Under the pieces are notes generated by a model. It was not told the origin of the DNA. It saw nothing but the letters and a program-made list of their open reading frames with translations, and did not search any database. A DNA stretch of 64,000 bases from the NCBI RefSeq assembly GCF_008831285.2, contig NC_045142.1, forward strand, positions 26,115,876 through 26,179,875, read 5' to 3'. A program made the position numbers and the translations under genes. Below, one piece after another: positions 34,263 through 46,900 of the stretch (position 1 is its first letter; the number at the start of each line of letters is the position of its first letter). This stretch comes from Nymphaea colorata (Eukaryota; Streptophyta; Magnoliopsida; Nymphaeales; Nymphaeaceae).

Positions 34263-37200
34263 ATGAGCGAGAGGGAGAAGAGCGAGGGGAGGTTCCACAT
34301 TCTCCAACCGAACCGCGACCTCGAGTCCAATTGGGCTGTAGATGTCGCAAAGCAACTCGAGGAGTACCTCCTGGAGATCTGCTCCTCCGGCGGGTTGGGC
34401 GACGATGGCTGCCCCGTCGTTAACTTCGCGGAAGGTCGGCTCTGTTTCTTTCTCTTCTTCTTTGCGATTGTCTTTGTTTTGGGGATTGTCTGAAGGATTG
34501 ATGGTTCTTTATGCAGCTGCACTATTGCTGCAAGGATCAATCCAAGTGTACAGCAGGAAGGTCGAGTACTTGTACACGCTGGTCGTGCACGCGCTTGAGT
34601 TCATTTCCCAAAAGAGGTTAGGTTTGCTCTTTGTCTTGATTTTTTTTCTTGTGCTTTTTATTTTGTGCCCACCACCGATGCATCTCGTTGTCATTCGGGT
34701 CATTATTAGTTGGGCCATGTTTCTTTGTTCTATCAGTTGAGATTCATAATATTGTTCTTTCCTATGGTAAAGTTTTGGCTTTTGTCTGAATCGTGATTTG
34801 AGCTTCAATAATAAATTAATAAGCACATGCTAGTGAATCTTACTTTTTTTATTGCATAATAAAGTTGATTAACTGTTTATCATCTCTCCATCAATGAATT
34901 ATTCCATTCGTTTGATAAGGTGAAATTCATTGAAGGTTTTACTTAAGTGAGATATTTGTGGTTACTTATGTTCACTTACAATACGCAATTGCAACAGCCT
35001 TTTTTTTTTTTTTTTTTTCTGGAGAATGTTTCAAATAGGCCTTCCATATTCTTGGGTAGAAGTTTGCTCGTGACAGCCGATGAGGCTTTCTTTCTCCAAG
35101 ATAACTGCATAATGATGTGGTGAGCTTTGCTGAATTCGTTCAACCAAGGAAGAAAAAATTCTGATGCTTTCTGCTTGTTTATGTGTCAATAAGTGTATAG
35201 GAGTTTTTGCATGTTTTTACTTCATCCTTACGTTTGTGGTTGCGCCTTTCTAGAGATATCCATGCTTAATACTGTGTTGATTATTTTTGGCATGTTGAAC
35301 AGACAGGATGCTCAAGAAAAGAGTTCAATTCAACCAGATGGGACTGATGTTGATGCAGTAGTTGATGATGATAATGAGGAGTTTTTGAGCTTAGATGATG
35401 TGCCGGGTGAGAAAGTGAAAAGTTGAAAATTATACCGCCTTACAATTTTATTTTATTTTGTTTATCCCTAATATTGACACTTTGTTCCTGGCAGTTGAGG
35501 CGAATATCGACCTGGATGATGACTTAGGTAGCGATAATCCTTCATTCAATCGTCCAGTGAAGCCACCTGCCAGCTTGCTTGTATTGGAAGGGGAATGTTT
35601 AGATGCGACGAGTGACATGGGAGAATTGTCTTCTTATCAGGCAAGCTCAATTTGTTTTCAGGGGATTGCTTTTTTTATTTGTTTTCTCCTTTTGGATCCG
35701 TTGTTTAACCAGGTACTATTTGGTGCCATCATCCACCAGCAGTATTTGTGCTGAGGAGCTTCTGTATGTATTGCTAAAGTGGTTAAACTTTACTCGCAGA
35801 TAGCTACAAGTAGTCTTCATCGAGATTTTCTTCTGTTAGACCCTTGTGATTCGGAAGCTATCGATAACTTTCTGAAGGCCAATGTATGTTCGAACCTTCA
35901 AATGTCAACTCAGAAAGGCAGCTCAGCAAGGTCCAAGTCTCGTAGAAGTTTCTTGCAGTCTCCAATAAGACATGGGTCTGCGCAGAAATCAGGGCTTGGA
36001 AAAGGTCGAGATCTTGAAATGAATGGAGTTGCAAGAGACAGCTGCAATTTTGAAGAGGACAACGATATTGGCCCTGCACCCAACTTTTGTCATGATTTTC
36101 CAGATGACACTGCACATGCTGGAGAAGATATGGGGGGAGGTTTCTCAGAACTAGAAGATTTAGATGATGATCCATGGGTGCCACTAAATCCCCATGAACC
36201 TGGCACATTAAAAGTTAAGCCATTCAAAAAAGGTTTGTCAATGCCCCATCGACCTTGCTTTGGATTTCACTCTAGGAGCACTTCCCTTGTGACATCTCTC
36301 ACTGTTGAAACTATAAGGATTAAAAATCACCTGCAATTACTATGCAGCAAGCCTTGTATGTCGTTTGAGATCCTGCTCTAAGCAGAAGATTGCTTTGGCA
36401 AAATTTTCTTGTGCAAGATTGCATGGAACGGCAAACCCAGAGTTTGCTGATGCAATGGATGCTGTAGAAAGACTACGAGCAACTCAATCTCCTGCTCCTT
36501 TTCAAAAGGTCGACTTTCATCTATTTTTTGTCGTTCATGGAAGTATTATGCATCGATTCTTTACTGACATTTTTTTTTTTTTTGCTTTTATCAGCTTAGG
36601 GAATCCCTTGTTTCTGGTATTCAAGCTTCAGATGCTTTTCCTGAACCCAACAATGATATTGAAGATAATGACTGTGTAAATGAACAATATGACTTCGAGG
36701 AGACTGACACAGGACTATTTCATGACAGTTACATGGATAATGAAGCTGCTGCATTCTCTGGAGCGGTGAGCTGATTTGGTGCTTATTTGTCAAATGGAAA
36801 TTTTGTATGAGCACTAACCTCTCTGTATGTACGTTACAGGATGATATTGGGGGGATGTGCAACAACCATTCCACTGAAAATGAAGACCTAAATGCTACTA
36901 CAAGCCTTGAAGATTTATGTCGTTCTCATCTGGTAAAAAGAAATCCTATGGCAGCTTTTCTAATATTTATGTTATTTATTATTTTTGTATCATGATGGTC
37001 ACTTATGTGATTGATTTCCCTTTTAGCATGTATTTTGTAATTTCCGAAATTATGCTTGTTACGTAGGGATATGTACTTGTTTAGAAGGATAAGGGTTAGT
37101 TTCAGAATATTTTGCTTTTGTATAATTGGAAGCCTTTGGAATACCCCTTGCTAGAGGGTGGTCTTGAGTTAAAGTCTTGTACATCTTATCGAATGACAAT

Positions 37201-38583
37201 GAACAATTATAGTAAATGGGTTTTTACCCTTAACAGTTTAGCACGTGATTTCTTAATTTTGACTTCTTGTTTGTCTGGTAAAGATAGGGGTTAGTATCGT
37301 AGTATGTGACCATGTTAAGCCTTCCTATTATCACTATGCATGTTCTGGCTCTATCAGATGGTCTAGTTCAAGGGAATGTATTGGCTTCTGTTTTACTTCT
37401 TCTTGCTTTCTATGACTAGCAGCGGATACAGCAAAACTCTCGAATGTAATGTACCCTTAATTTTACCTATCATTAGCAGGCATGTCAGCTGAATAACAGG
37501 ACCTTTTGGAACTTTTTTTCCTCATTTAGTCAGTTTTATTTTAGTGGCAATTTTCTTCATGTTTGTTTCCAAGATTAGAATGTAGTGCAGTCTCAACTTT
37601 AGTCCATCATTGCCAGTCCGGCGGACATGGTATTTGATAATCTGTACTTGTAGGAATGTCCCTTTTTCTGTTTTGGTCAGCTTTATGTTTGTGGTAATTC
37701 TTCACGCTTGTTTTCTACTGGTTATAAGGATACCTAATGACTATTTGTTTCTCTTTTTTTCAAGGACGCCCTTCTGGCCAGAATAGCTGAAGCTGAAAAA
37801 CAGACTGAATTAGCTGCCCATGTTTCAACATGGAAGCAAAGGATAGAACATAGCTTGGAAGAACAGGTATGTCTTAAGTGGTTGGTGTCCTTATGTTGCT
37901 TGGACCTTATGTCCATATCTTTCCTTATCTCTTTATCCACAAGCAGGAGTTGCACCCTCCTTTTGATATCCATGAATATGGAGAAAAATTCATGGCCAAG
38001 TTGTCGTCAGAAAAAGATTTTGGTGGCAGCAGGTCCTTTGCTGAACTGGTAGGTGGTCAACCAAAATATGAAATTGCTCGGACATTTTCAGCTCTTCTTC
38101 AGCTAGTAAGGCTCTTTTCTCTTAACTGTCTCATCAGAACCTAGTTTTTTCTATATTTTGTGCTAAAAGATTTGCCTTAATAAATTTATTTTTCTTTTTC
38201 AGGTAAACAATGGTAATGTTGCACTAGATAAAGGAAAATCAAGTAATGGGCCTCTCTGTTTCACAGCAGCAAATCCCTTCTATGTAAGCCTGCTTTCAAA
38301 CAACAGAAAGCATGAAGAAATGCTCAATTATAGGGCTCCTTCTGTGGTTCGAAAGCTTGACACAAAGAAGAAAAGAATCAGTTCTCCAGCAAAGAATTTT
38401 GATGATGAGAACCATTTGTTGGATGGGACAGCAACAACACTGTCAGCATCACCAACAAAATTGTCTCCTTCCAGTGGCAAGTTGTCCTGTAAAGCTGGAA
38501 AAGGTTGGAGCATCAAGTGTACCCCAGAAAGCAAGAGAAGACGCAGAAGCCAGTTTCTGAAAAATATTGCATTCGCTAGGTAA
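34263..38583 (+). CDS. CAP-H2: Condensin II complex subunit H2 (CAP-H2 kleisin)
   Basis: Eleven exons: 34263-34434, 34517-34616, 35303-35406, 35495-35640, 35800-36232, 36348-36508, 36595-36765, 36840-36932, 37765-37866, 37947-38105 and 38203-38583. They total 2,022 nt in one frame, about 673 residues, near the usual plant length. CAP-H2 is the kleisin that bridges the SMC2/SMC4 heads and binds the CAP-D3/G2 subunits in nuclear condensin II. The N-terminal block [45 protein letters not shown] is diagnostic. [20 protein letters not shown] and [18 protein letters not shown] mark the middle domain. The C-terminal [25 protein letters not shown] segment is the conserved end. The fourth intron begins with GC. 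The start is set at MSEREK rather than a codon 30 nt upstream because the extra residues are not family-like. Confidence 0.93.
35641..35642 (+). other. GC splice donor of CAP-H2 intron 4
   Basis: Protein similarity requires SSYQ (ending 35640) to join [13 protein letters not shown] (from 35800). The boundary reads CAG then GCAAGC, close to the known GC-AG donor consensus. It is the second GC-AG intron in this window. Confidence 0.75.
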
Positions 38584-39628
38584 TCCAACAATTTGTACAT
38601 TGTATCAGCTAACGGAAGACTTGAGAGCAGTATGTGTATCTGTAACTTAGGATCAACGCTGTCCTAATCCTTATTTTCTCTGTTATGTAACATATGTAAG
38701 GGTAGCTCTTCTGATTCTTTATGCTGTTCTGCACTTCCAAGGGAGTTGGACTGGTATTTATGTACATTCAGAAAAAGAGTAACCAAACAGTTCTTTTCTC
38801 TGACATTCTTTAAGTTCGGTAGGTGCATTCATGTGAATTGAGGGGCAACGAGTTTCCACTGGAACCATAGCCTACCTTATATGACGACTCTGATTCAAGA
38901 ACTCACACCTGAAATGCTATGGCATATTTACTTTTTCTCACAGGAATTGAGTAGTCAAACGTCACATGCCGTGGGGCTGAATACTGTCTTTAACATGTAA
39001 AAGCTATTTTCGTGTCATACGGTGAAGTAGTGGAACTTGAAGGAAATTTGCACATCAATGAACATGAATCTCTTTTTGATGCGTAAGAAGGAGCAAGCAA
39101 ATCTTTCTTTTGCCTTGCCAACTGCTGATGACTCCAAGTGGTTCTGTTGTGGCATAGCCATTCTTCATCTATGTGCCATTCTGAGGCTTTCTGGTTTCCC
39201 TGGTCCTTGTCCTTGCCACAGACGGTCTCTTTCTTTCTGGCAATGGCCTAATTCCTTCATTCCTTGTAAGGCAGGTGCTGATCGTGTTTTAAATTGCAAC
39301 TTTAAATTTGCATGAACCGTTTTAGTTGAGCAACAAGTAATAAAGGTTGACATACTGTTAAAATGGTTAACCCCATGAATAATGTTATTCAATTATCATT
39401 CATGGAGGATCCAAGCTGAATATAAATGTTCAGTTTGGGAACTGTAAACTAACATGCATTTAAATCTAAATGTAACCCTTTTATACCACTAGAAGCTCCT
39501 CAAGAAAGTATTTATGACATCATCTTATATCACTTTCAGAGATTTGGCTTTACAGAAAACCAAAGTACAGCCTTGAGAACAAAGAACAACGAGAAAAATA
39601 AAATTTACTAAAGCGATCCTGAACATGT
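38584..39628. other. Intergenic DNA between CAP-H2 and the PMEI-like gene
   Basis: Convergent 3' flanks of CAP-H2 (plus) and the PMEI-like gene (minus). No additional gene or RNA is supported. Confidence 0.6.
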
Positions 39629-40168
39629 TCAACCAAGCATCTTGAGGATAGCAAGCACGTTACTACAGAGGTTGGAGGTAATTGCATTCTTCTGCACCAA
39701 TGGAGACCTTTCTACTTGCTGTTCCTTGAACCCGTCATCACACGTCTGCACATCACTGACGGCTGCACTCACCCAAGTGTTTATGTTCTTGTATTGCTTC
39801 TCACTGAACGCGCTGATAGAATCCTCGAGCTGCTCGACGATGTCCACGTACACGTCCGAGCAGTCGGTCAGGGACTGTTGCAGGGATGGATCGCCGGCGG
39901 TCGAGTTCAGCAAGTGCTCGATGTAGGAGTACGTAGCCTTGGCGTGTTCCTTGGCCACTTGGACTGACAGAACGGCGAGCTTGTTTATGTCCGCGGTGCT
40001 GCTGGAAGGATCAGAGCCCAAGGAAGAAATGCAGAGATCTTTGAAAGTCACTTTGCTGCAGACCTGATGAAGCAAGTCCGCGTCGTTGGTAGACGCAGAC
40101 GGGGCCGCGCCAAAGGAGAGGACAAGGAAGACAGCAATGGGGAGCAGCAACGCATGAGAGCCAGCCAT
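39629..40168 (-). CDS. Secreted PMEI / invertase-inhibitor domain protein
   Basis: Single exon, 179 residues, typical of the family. Residues 1-26 form a signal peptide (hydrophobic core LLLPIAVFLVLSFGAA). The mature part has the four-helix PMEI fold with the two disulphide pairs expected from C37, C46, C103 and C143; CDDGF at 143-147 is the family motif. A fifth cysteine (C173) lies near the end. The protein would act in the apoplast or vacuole, blocking either pectin methylesterase or acid invertase. Sequence alone does not settle which; the overall pattern reminds me of the Pla a 1-like group labelled putative invertase inhibitors. The gene is intronless and faces CAP-H2 tail to tail. Coding DNA is moderately GC-rich. 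Confidence 0.9.
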   Translation of the reverse strand: MAGSHALLLPIAVFLVLSFGAAPSASTNDADLLHQVCSKVTFKDLCISSLGSDPSSSTADINKLAVLSVQVAKEHAKATYSYIEHLLNSTAGDPSLQQSLTDCSDVYVDIVEQLEDSISAFSEKQYKNINTWVSAAVSDVQTCDDGFKEQQVERSPLVQKNAITSNLCSNVLAILKMLG

Positions 40169-41240
40169 TTTCTCTACAACTTTCTTCTTCTTCTTCTACT
40201 TCCTTGTGCCAAGCTTTCAGAGGTAGATGTTTATATGGTTGGTGTTCAAATTTTGGAGAAGTTTTCGGCTGCATGTTTATTTTAAGGGCGTCTGGAGTTG
40301 TGTTTCTGGCGAAGAGGGAAATGTAGAGGAGCAAGCAACGCGCTGCACCGTTCAAATTGAAGTGGGCAGGACCTGTTCCTCCTGGGAATGACGTGTTTTT
40401 ACCAAGAGAAGAGAAATGCATGCAATGAACGTATAGTGGTGATAGTGAGCTTTGGCTGTGAGAATTTCACGGTCTGCCTCACAGGCTTATAACTGTTTAA
40501 CTTAATTGGAAGGAATCTGACTTGAGAGGGAAAACCAGGAAAAATGAAAAAACCACTGAATTAGTTGTTCCCTAACCGATTGATAACTCAGAGAGTGTTG
40601 CATCTAAATTTATTTTTTCAAATGCAATATATGTTTTCATGGGTTTGAGGTACAGGTACAGCTACAATAATTTATATATATATATATATATATATAATCC
40701 ACAAAAAGTTTTAGATAAAAAATTGAATATAAGTGCAAGGGAATAAAAAAAGGAAAAATCAAAATTAAAGAAAAAATTTAGCTTAAAACAATAAATTTTA
40801 AAATATGGTCATATCCACGTACTTTTATTGTATCGCCACAACTATGTACCAATAGGAGTACCCGAGCAGATCACACATATTCATGTGATTTCGCTTTCCA
40901 CTCATTCGGAAAAAGCAACATAAAAAGGTATTATTCACTTAAAAAAAAGTAACTCTACAAGTTGCATGTTGTGGACCATCAATCAACTCATACATAGTTA
41001 TATAGTTATGTATGATACATTCATTTTGCCTTAAATGTATGCTTTCCTAAATTTCTATACATTATATATGTATATATAAGAAGAAAAAGTTCAAGCATTT
41101 CCAATTTATTACTTTATACGAAAATTATTTGACGTTGCTTACACTTTTAACATCAAATCGAAAGTTACCCAAAATTTTTGCCATTAAATAGTTTTAACCT
41201 AAAGCAACATGAATATTAAGAAAGGGAAATTTGAGTGGCA
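40169..41240. other. Upstream flank of PMEI-like gene and AT-rich intergenic DNA
   Basis: AT-rich, with a (TA)n run near 40675-40696. A weak pair of GGTAC / GTACC clusters at 40652-40670 and 40846-40862 recalls the intronic transposon at 18073 but is too short and diverged to call. No gene. Confidence 0.5.
40230..40235 (-). promoter_or_regulatory. Candidate TATA box of the PMEI-like gene
   Basis: On the minus strand CATATAAAC lies about 62 bases before the ATG at 40168, a normal distance for a short plant leader. Confidence 0.5.
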
Positions 41241-41245
41241 TTGAC

Positions 41246-43958
41246 TGTCAGGACCCAATTTTGACATCAATTTTTTTTTTCTTTTATAAATAATAACGGA
41301 AGTAACATTGAGTCATGATCAAAATAAACTCAAATACACTGTATTAAAATAAAACAGTTAGACCCAAACAATTAAAATAACCACTAAGTCCAAAATCGAT
41401 GCAGTGTCCAAAATGTCAATGTTTGTCCATCACAAGACTGAGGTATACAAAGAAGGATGAGAATTCTTTTGAGCATGGAAAAAATCCAGCTATAAATGAA
41501 ACATGGCTCAATAAAATAATATTTGATTTATAAAACAAATTCATATAAGAGCCTTATGAACCACAACCATAAGACTCCAAATCTTAACACCTATTAAAGT
41601 TAGGTCACATTATAAAAAACGAAGTGTACAAAATCTCTAAAATTTCGTAGACGATCATGGCTTATCACTACAATAGGTATGGTCATCGTGCCGAGCAACA
41701 ACAGAAATCCCCGTGGGCACTCAAGGGCAGAACATAATATATCTTTACCAGGCGATCCAAAAAATCGAGGGTAACCTGTAGTGAACCCTCCTGAGATATC
41801 TCAGATTACCGCTATAGAGCAGGGCCCCTCTAGGCACCCGGGGTGAGGGACCATAAGACGCCTTACTCTCTAATAGAAACAAGACAAAATTTTGGGCCCT
41901 TGTGCCACCCAATACCCTATGGGCCCTCCAGTGCAAACAGAAGAGGTGCGTCAACAGTAAGCTCAAGCGCACTACTACTTCTCGGGACGAAACCAAACAC
42001 TTGGCAAAACACAAGTGCGCACTTACATATACCAATACATAAACAGTCCACGTTTCACCTACGAAATTTGAATGTGAGTGTTTATCATCACTAGACATCG
42101 TCTAATACCTCTCACGGGAACCACCCTCAAGCTCAGTTTCAATAAGTCATTTTCTGCTTAACTTAATGGCAAATAAAGTAAATTAAAACAACCCGGAAAC
42201 CATCGAAGGAATATCACATCTAGAAATCTCAAATAATAATATAACAATTATCATTTGGAAACAAAAAATTTATATTTAAATTCTCATAACGTGGCTTTCC
42301 TCCTCTAATTATTCTTAATTTAATTTCAAAACCTTTTTTCTAAAATTTTACAACAAACTCAGGGTATCAAGGAGCAATAATACATAACATTAAGTTTTTC
42401 CTTTGAAATTGCAAACAAATTTACAAAAACACCTTTTTGGCAATTTCTAAGAACTAGGAGGGTACTACTTTGCAATTTCGCATGGAATCTCTGGTTACTG
42501 AAAATAACTGCCGCGAGCCTCTTTTTGAAAAAGTTTTCAGCAAAAATGTTGCGACATGAATTTCTAAACATTATAACAGGTTTTTCGAGAACTTTTCTAA
42601 TAAGGTGGACTAAGTTTGAAAATTTCCAAGTTTGATATAAAATAGGTCGAACCCTAATTTTTCTCATTTCCTTGCCTGATTTTCTCTCTCCTCACGGGCT
42701 GCTTTGTCCTCTTCTTTGTGTTCGTCCGGCGATGGAGTCTCCATCGTTTTCAGCGACCCAACACCAGCATGAGGGAGATCTCTCAGTCTCGCGCGAGATC
42801 CATTGCCAGGCTTCCTTCTGCTGCGACCGGCCGTCTGACCCTCCCAGCCACTGCTGCCGTCTCTGCTGCTCCCATTTCTCAGCACTGTCACCGTGAGAAC
42901 GACGACCTCCCAACTTCAAAGGCGTCCTCTCAATCTCCCTCTCATTGCGACCATGAAGAACCGACATGAGGAATCAATGTCTTGTTCCTCCATTCCCCAT
43001 GTCGCCCCTCTGCCACCAGCTCGGGCGACTGTCCTATTCGTCGGTAAGGCATGAGGTCTTTCCTTCCATCCCTCTTTTTTTTTTCTTTTGTTTGCCGATT
43101 GTCGGTTTACCCTAGGTCGAGCAGAGCAGACCTTGCCCTCTGTCGACATTATTTTGGGTTGTTTCCCTCTTTTTTTTTCTTTTTTTTTAGTATCATAGCA
43201 AGTTCAAAAAGGCCACCAAGTCCTCCCCTCTTCAAATCTGTGTTGCGCGTTCTGTAGCAAGACCCTCCGTGAGGTTCTGGTATAAAAGTTTCTTTCTGCA
43301 GTTGGTTTGAATCCTCTAACAAAGCCCTAACTTAGATATACATGTTCTGTTTTAGGGAAGATTCTAGTTTCGGGGTCTCACAGACGAAATAATGAATAAA
43401 AGAACAAAGAGAAACAAGTTAATCCAACATGCGATGCCTCACACGTTTATTTCTTTCTAGGCGTATAGATACATAGATTCACATACATAGATTCACATGT
43501 ATTCATATCTATAAGAACTCAAAATACAGAGGCTTCATGATACATGCAAACTGAATATTCCCCGTACCTAAAAAAAATCTGAGATGGTTTTTCGTCAGCC
43601 TCTTTGCCTCTGGTTTCTTTTCAGCAGCCAACAATCTCAATCCCAACAAGAGAGCTCAATCCCAACAAGAGAGCAAGAATGAGGACGTTTCTCTCATGTT
43701 CTCTCTCTCTCTCTCTCTCTCAACTTCTCTATCGTTGAGTCTTCTCATTTAAGAAAGCAGTAAAGGAAATGTTAATTGTTGTAAAATGTGGTTAGATATG
43801 CCTTTATCTCTATCTTTTCCACAAATATTTCATTTATGATAAACTTGACAGTTTGAAATATTTGTTAGAAATCATTTGATCTTCCATTTGTGATTCCTCC
43901 CCAATTTACGTTCCAAATGTTTAAGGAAACTTAAAAAAAAAAAATCATGGGTCTTACA
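41246..43958 (-). repeat. 3' LTR of element A
   Basis: 2,713 bp, bounded by TG..CA. On the minus strand it starts TGTAAGACCC directly after a polypurine tract (43959-43970, AGGAGGGAAGGA) and ends GGTCCTGACA. Related LTR copies lie at 48648 and 49970. Contains a CT microsatellite near 43697-43720. Confidence 0.88.
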
Positions 43959-46900
43959 TCCTTCCCTCCTAAAAAGAAATTTTATCCTCGAAACTTGAGC
44001 ATACCTTATTAAAATAGTTGAGGGTAACTCTTTCTCACGTCCTCTTTTGGCTCCCACGTGCATTCTTTGATGTCATGATGTTGTCATTCCATTTGAACTA
44101 GTGAGATGATCTTCTTTCGTAACACACGTTCCTTTCGATCTATAATCTGCAGTGCTTGTTCTTTTGTTGTCAAATCTTTATGTAAATCAATTTCTTCGTA
44201 GTCTATCACATGAGATGGATCAGGTATGTACTTCCTTAACATCGACACGTGAAATACTGGATGAACATGACTATATTGCGATGGAAGAGCAATTTGATAT
44301 GCAACCTCTCCAACTTTTCTCCAAAATCTCGAACAAACCAATGTATCTTGGACTCAATTTTCTCTTCTTTTCGAATTGGAAAACACTTTTGGTGGGTGAT
44401 ATATTGACAAATACATGATTTCCAACTTCAAAAGTCAATTCTCTTCGTCATTGGTCTGCATAATTCTTTTGTCGACTCTGAACAACCAAAAGCTTCTTTC
44501 TAATCATGTTGACTTGGTCAGCGTAGTATTGGATTAACAAGGTATCATCAATCTTGTTGTCTCCTATCTCGGTCCAACACGATGGTGATCTACAAAGTCG
44601 ATTATTGAGGACTTCAAATGAAGCCATTTCGATGCTAGAATGATAGCTATTATTGTAGGCAAATTCGACCAACTTCACATGTTTATCCCATTCACCCTTC
44701 CATTGCAAAATACAAGCTCTTAACATATCCTCAAGAGTCTAAATGGTTCACTCAGATTGCCCATCTATTTGCGAATGAAATGTTGTACTTAGTTTCAATT
44801 TTGTTCTCAATGCCTCTTGTAACCTTCCCAAACCTGGATGTAAATCTTAGATCTCTGTCAGAGATGATTGATTTAAGGATTCCACGAAGTCTCACAATTT
44901 CATCAACATACAAATCAACCAGACTTTCAAGTGATTGTGAAATCTTGATAGGAAGAAAATGTGCACATTTAGTTAGGCGGTCCGCCACTACCCAAATAGC
45001 ATCATGTTGTCGTCGAGTACGTGGTAACCCCACTATGAAATCCATGGTGATGTCTTCCCATTTCCATTGAGGAATCTATATCTGTTGCATCAAGTCACCC
45101 AGTTTCTGATGTTCCACTTTAACCTGTTGACACACCAAGCATCGTGAAACGAACTCAGCAATCTCTTTCTTCATTCCTGGGCATCAAAAGTTTATTCTTA
45201 AATTTTGATACATCTTGGTGCTTCCTTGATGTATGGTGTATCTTGATTTGTGTGCCTCTTCTAACGGCTTGTTTTTCACCTCTGAACCATTCGGAGCCCA
45301 AAATCTACCGTTGAACCATACAGATCCATAATCAGCTTCAGAATAAGGAGTTCCTTCGTTCTTGTGACACTCAAGTCTCAACTTTGTATATTCAGAGTTC
45401 TGTTTTTGTATCTCAATAATTTCCTCAATGAATCTATCTCTAATTATTCAAGCACACTTCACCTTTTCATTATCATATCGTAATGGATGCCATTGTTCAA
45501 AGTCTTCTACCAAATTCCATGTTTGCATTAATAGTCCACTACCTTTAGCAAACGCCTTTCTGCTGAGTGCATTAGCTGCCACATTAGCCTTTCCTGGATG
45601 ATACTTTATCTCAAAGTCGTAATCTTTGAGATATTCCAGTTATCTTTTCTATCCTAGGTTCAATTCCTTCTGTGAGAACAAATATTTGAGAGATTTATGG
45701 TCAGAAAATACTTCCAATTTCACACCATGGAGGAAATGCCTCCATATTTTTAGTGCAAATACCACAACTCCTAATTCTTGATCATATGTTTGATAGTTTT
45801 TATCATGTGGTTTCAGTTGTCTAAAGGCATATATTATGACTTTATCTCTTTGCATAAGCATAGCTCCATAACATGTTCCTGACGCATCGTTATATACCAC
45901 AAACCCTTTTCTCTCATTTGACAATGTTAGAATTAGTGCGTTTGTCAAATTATCATTCAACGTTTGGAAACTCTTCTGACAATTTTCTGTAGCAATTCCT
46001 TTCGTAGCAATTTAGTCATTGAGGTTGCAATATTTGAGATATCCTTAATGAACTTCTTGTAGTAACCTGCCAAACCAAGAAAATTTCTGATTTTTGTTAC
46101 ATTCGTTGGCGCATTCCATTGTTGTACAACTTCCACTTTGGCTGGATCAACTGATACTCTCTCCCCTGACATTATGTGCTCCAAGAAATTTACTTTGTCT
46201 AGCCAAAACTCACAGTTAGAATACTTGGCATACAGTTGATTTTGTCTCAATATCTTCATCACCAGCTTGACATGTACTGCATGTGATGCTTCACATTTTG
46301 AGTACACTAGCACGTCGTCAATGAACACTATAACGAGTCGGTCTAAGTACTCATGAAATATTCGATTCATGAGATCCATAAAAGCTGTCGGGGCGTTTGT
46401 GAGTCCGAAAGGCATCACTCGAAACTCATAATGTCTATAACGTATGCAAAATGTTGTTTTGAGAATATTTTCTTCCTTAATTCGCAATTGATGGTATCCC
46501 GATCTCAAGTCTATCTTAGAAAACACTTTTGCTTCCTTTAATTGATCGAATAAATCTTCGATTCTAGGCAATGGATATCGTTTCTTGATTGTAACCTAGT
46601 TCAACATTCGGTAGTCAATACATAATTGTATTAACCCATCATTCTTCTTCACAAACAGGACTAGTGCTCACAAAGGTGACACACTTGGACGGATGAATTC
46701 CTTACTGGCTAAGTCTTGAATCTGTTTCTTTAATTCTTCCAGTTTTGCTGGTGTCATTCTATATGTAGCCTTAGAAATAGGTGCAGTTCCTGGTATCAAC
46801 TCGATGTCAAACTCCACCTCTCGTAAATGAGGCAATCCAGGTAAATCTTCAGAGAACACGCTTGCAAAGTCCTTCACCGTACGTTCTTCACTGATGGGTT

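Noticed and set aside
40640-40870. Second copy of the GGGTAC-rich transposon
   Set aside because: Only short GGTAC and GTACC clusters match; no target duplication or ends could be fixed.
41745-42098. Conserved open frame shared by LTR copies (also near 49058-49540 and 52076-52480)
   Set aside because: The similarity follows from these being copies of the same LTR; there is no sign that a protein is made.
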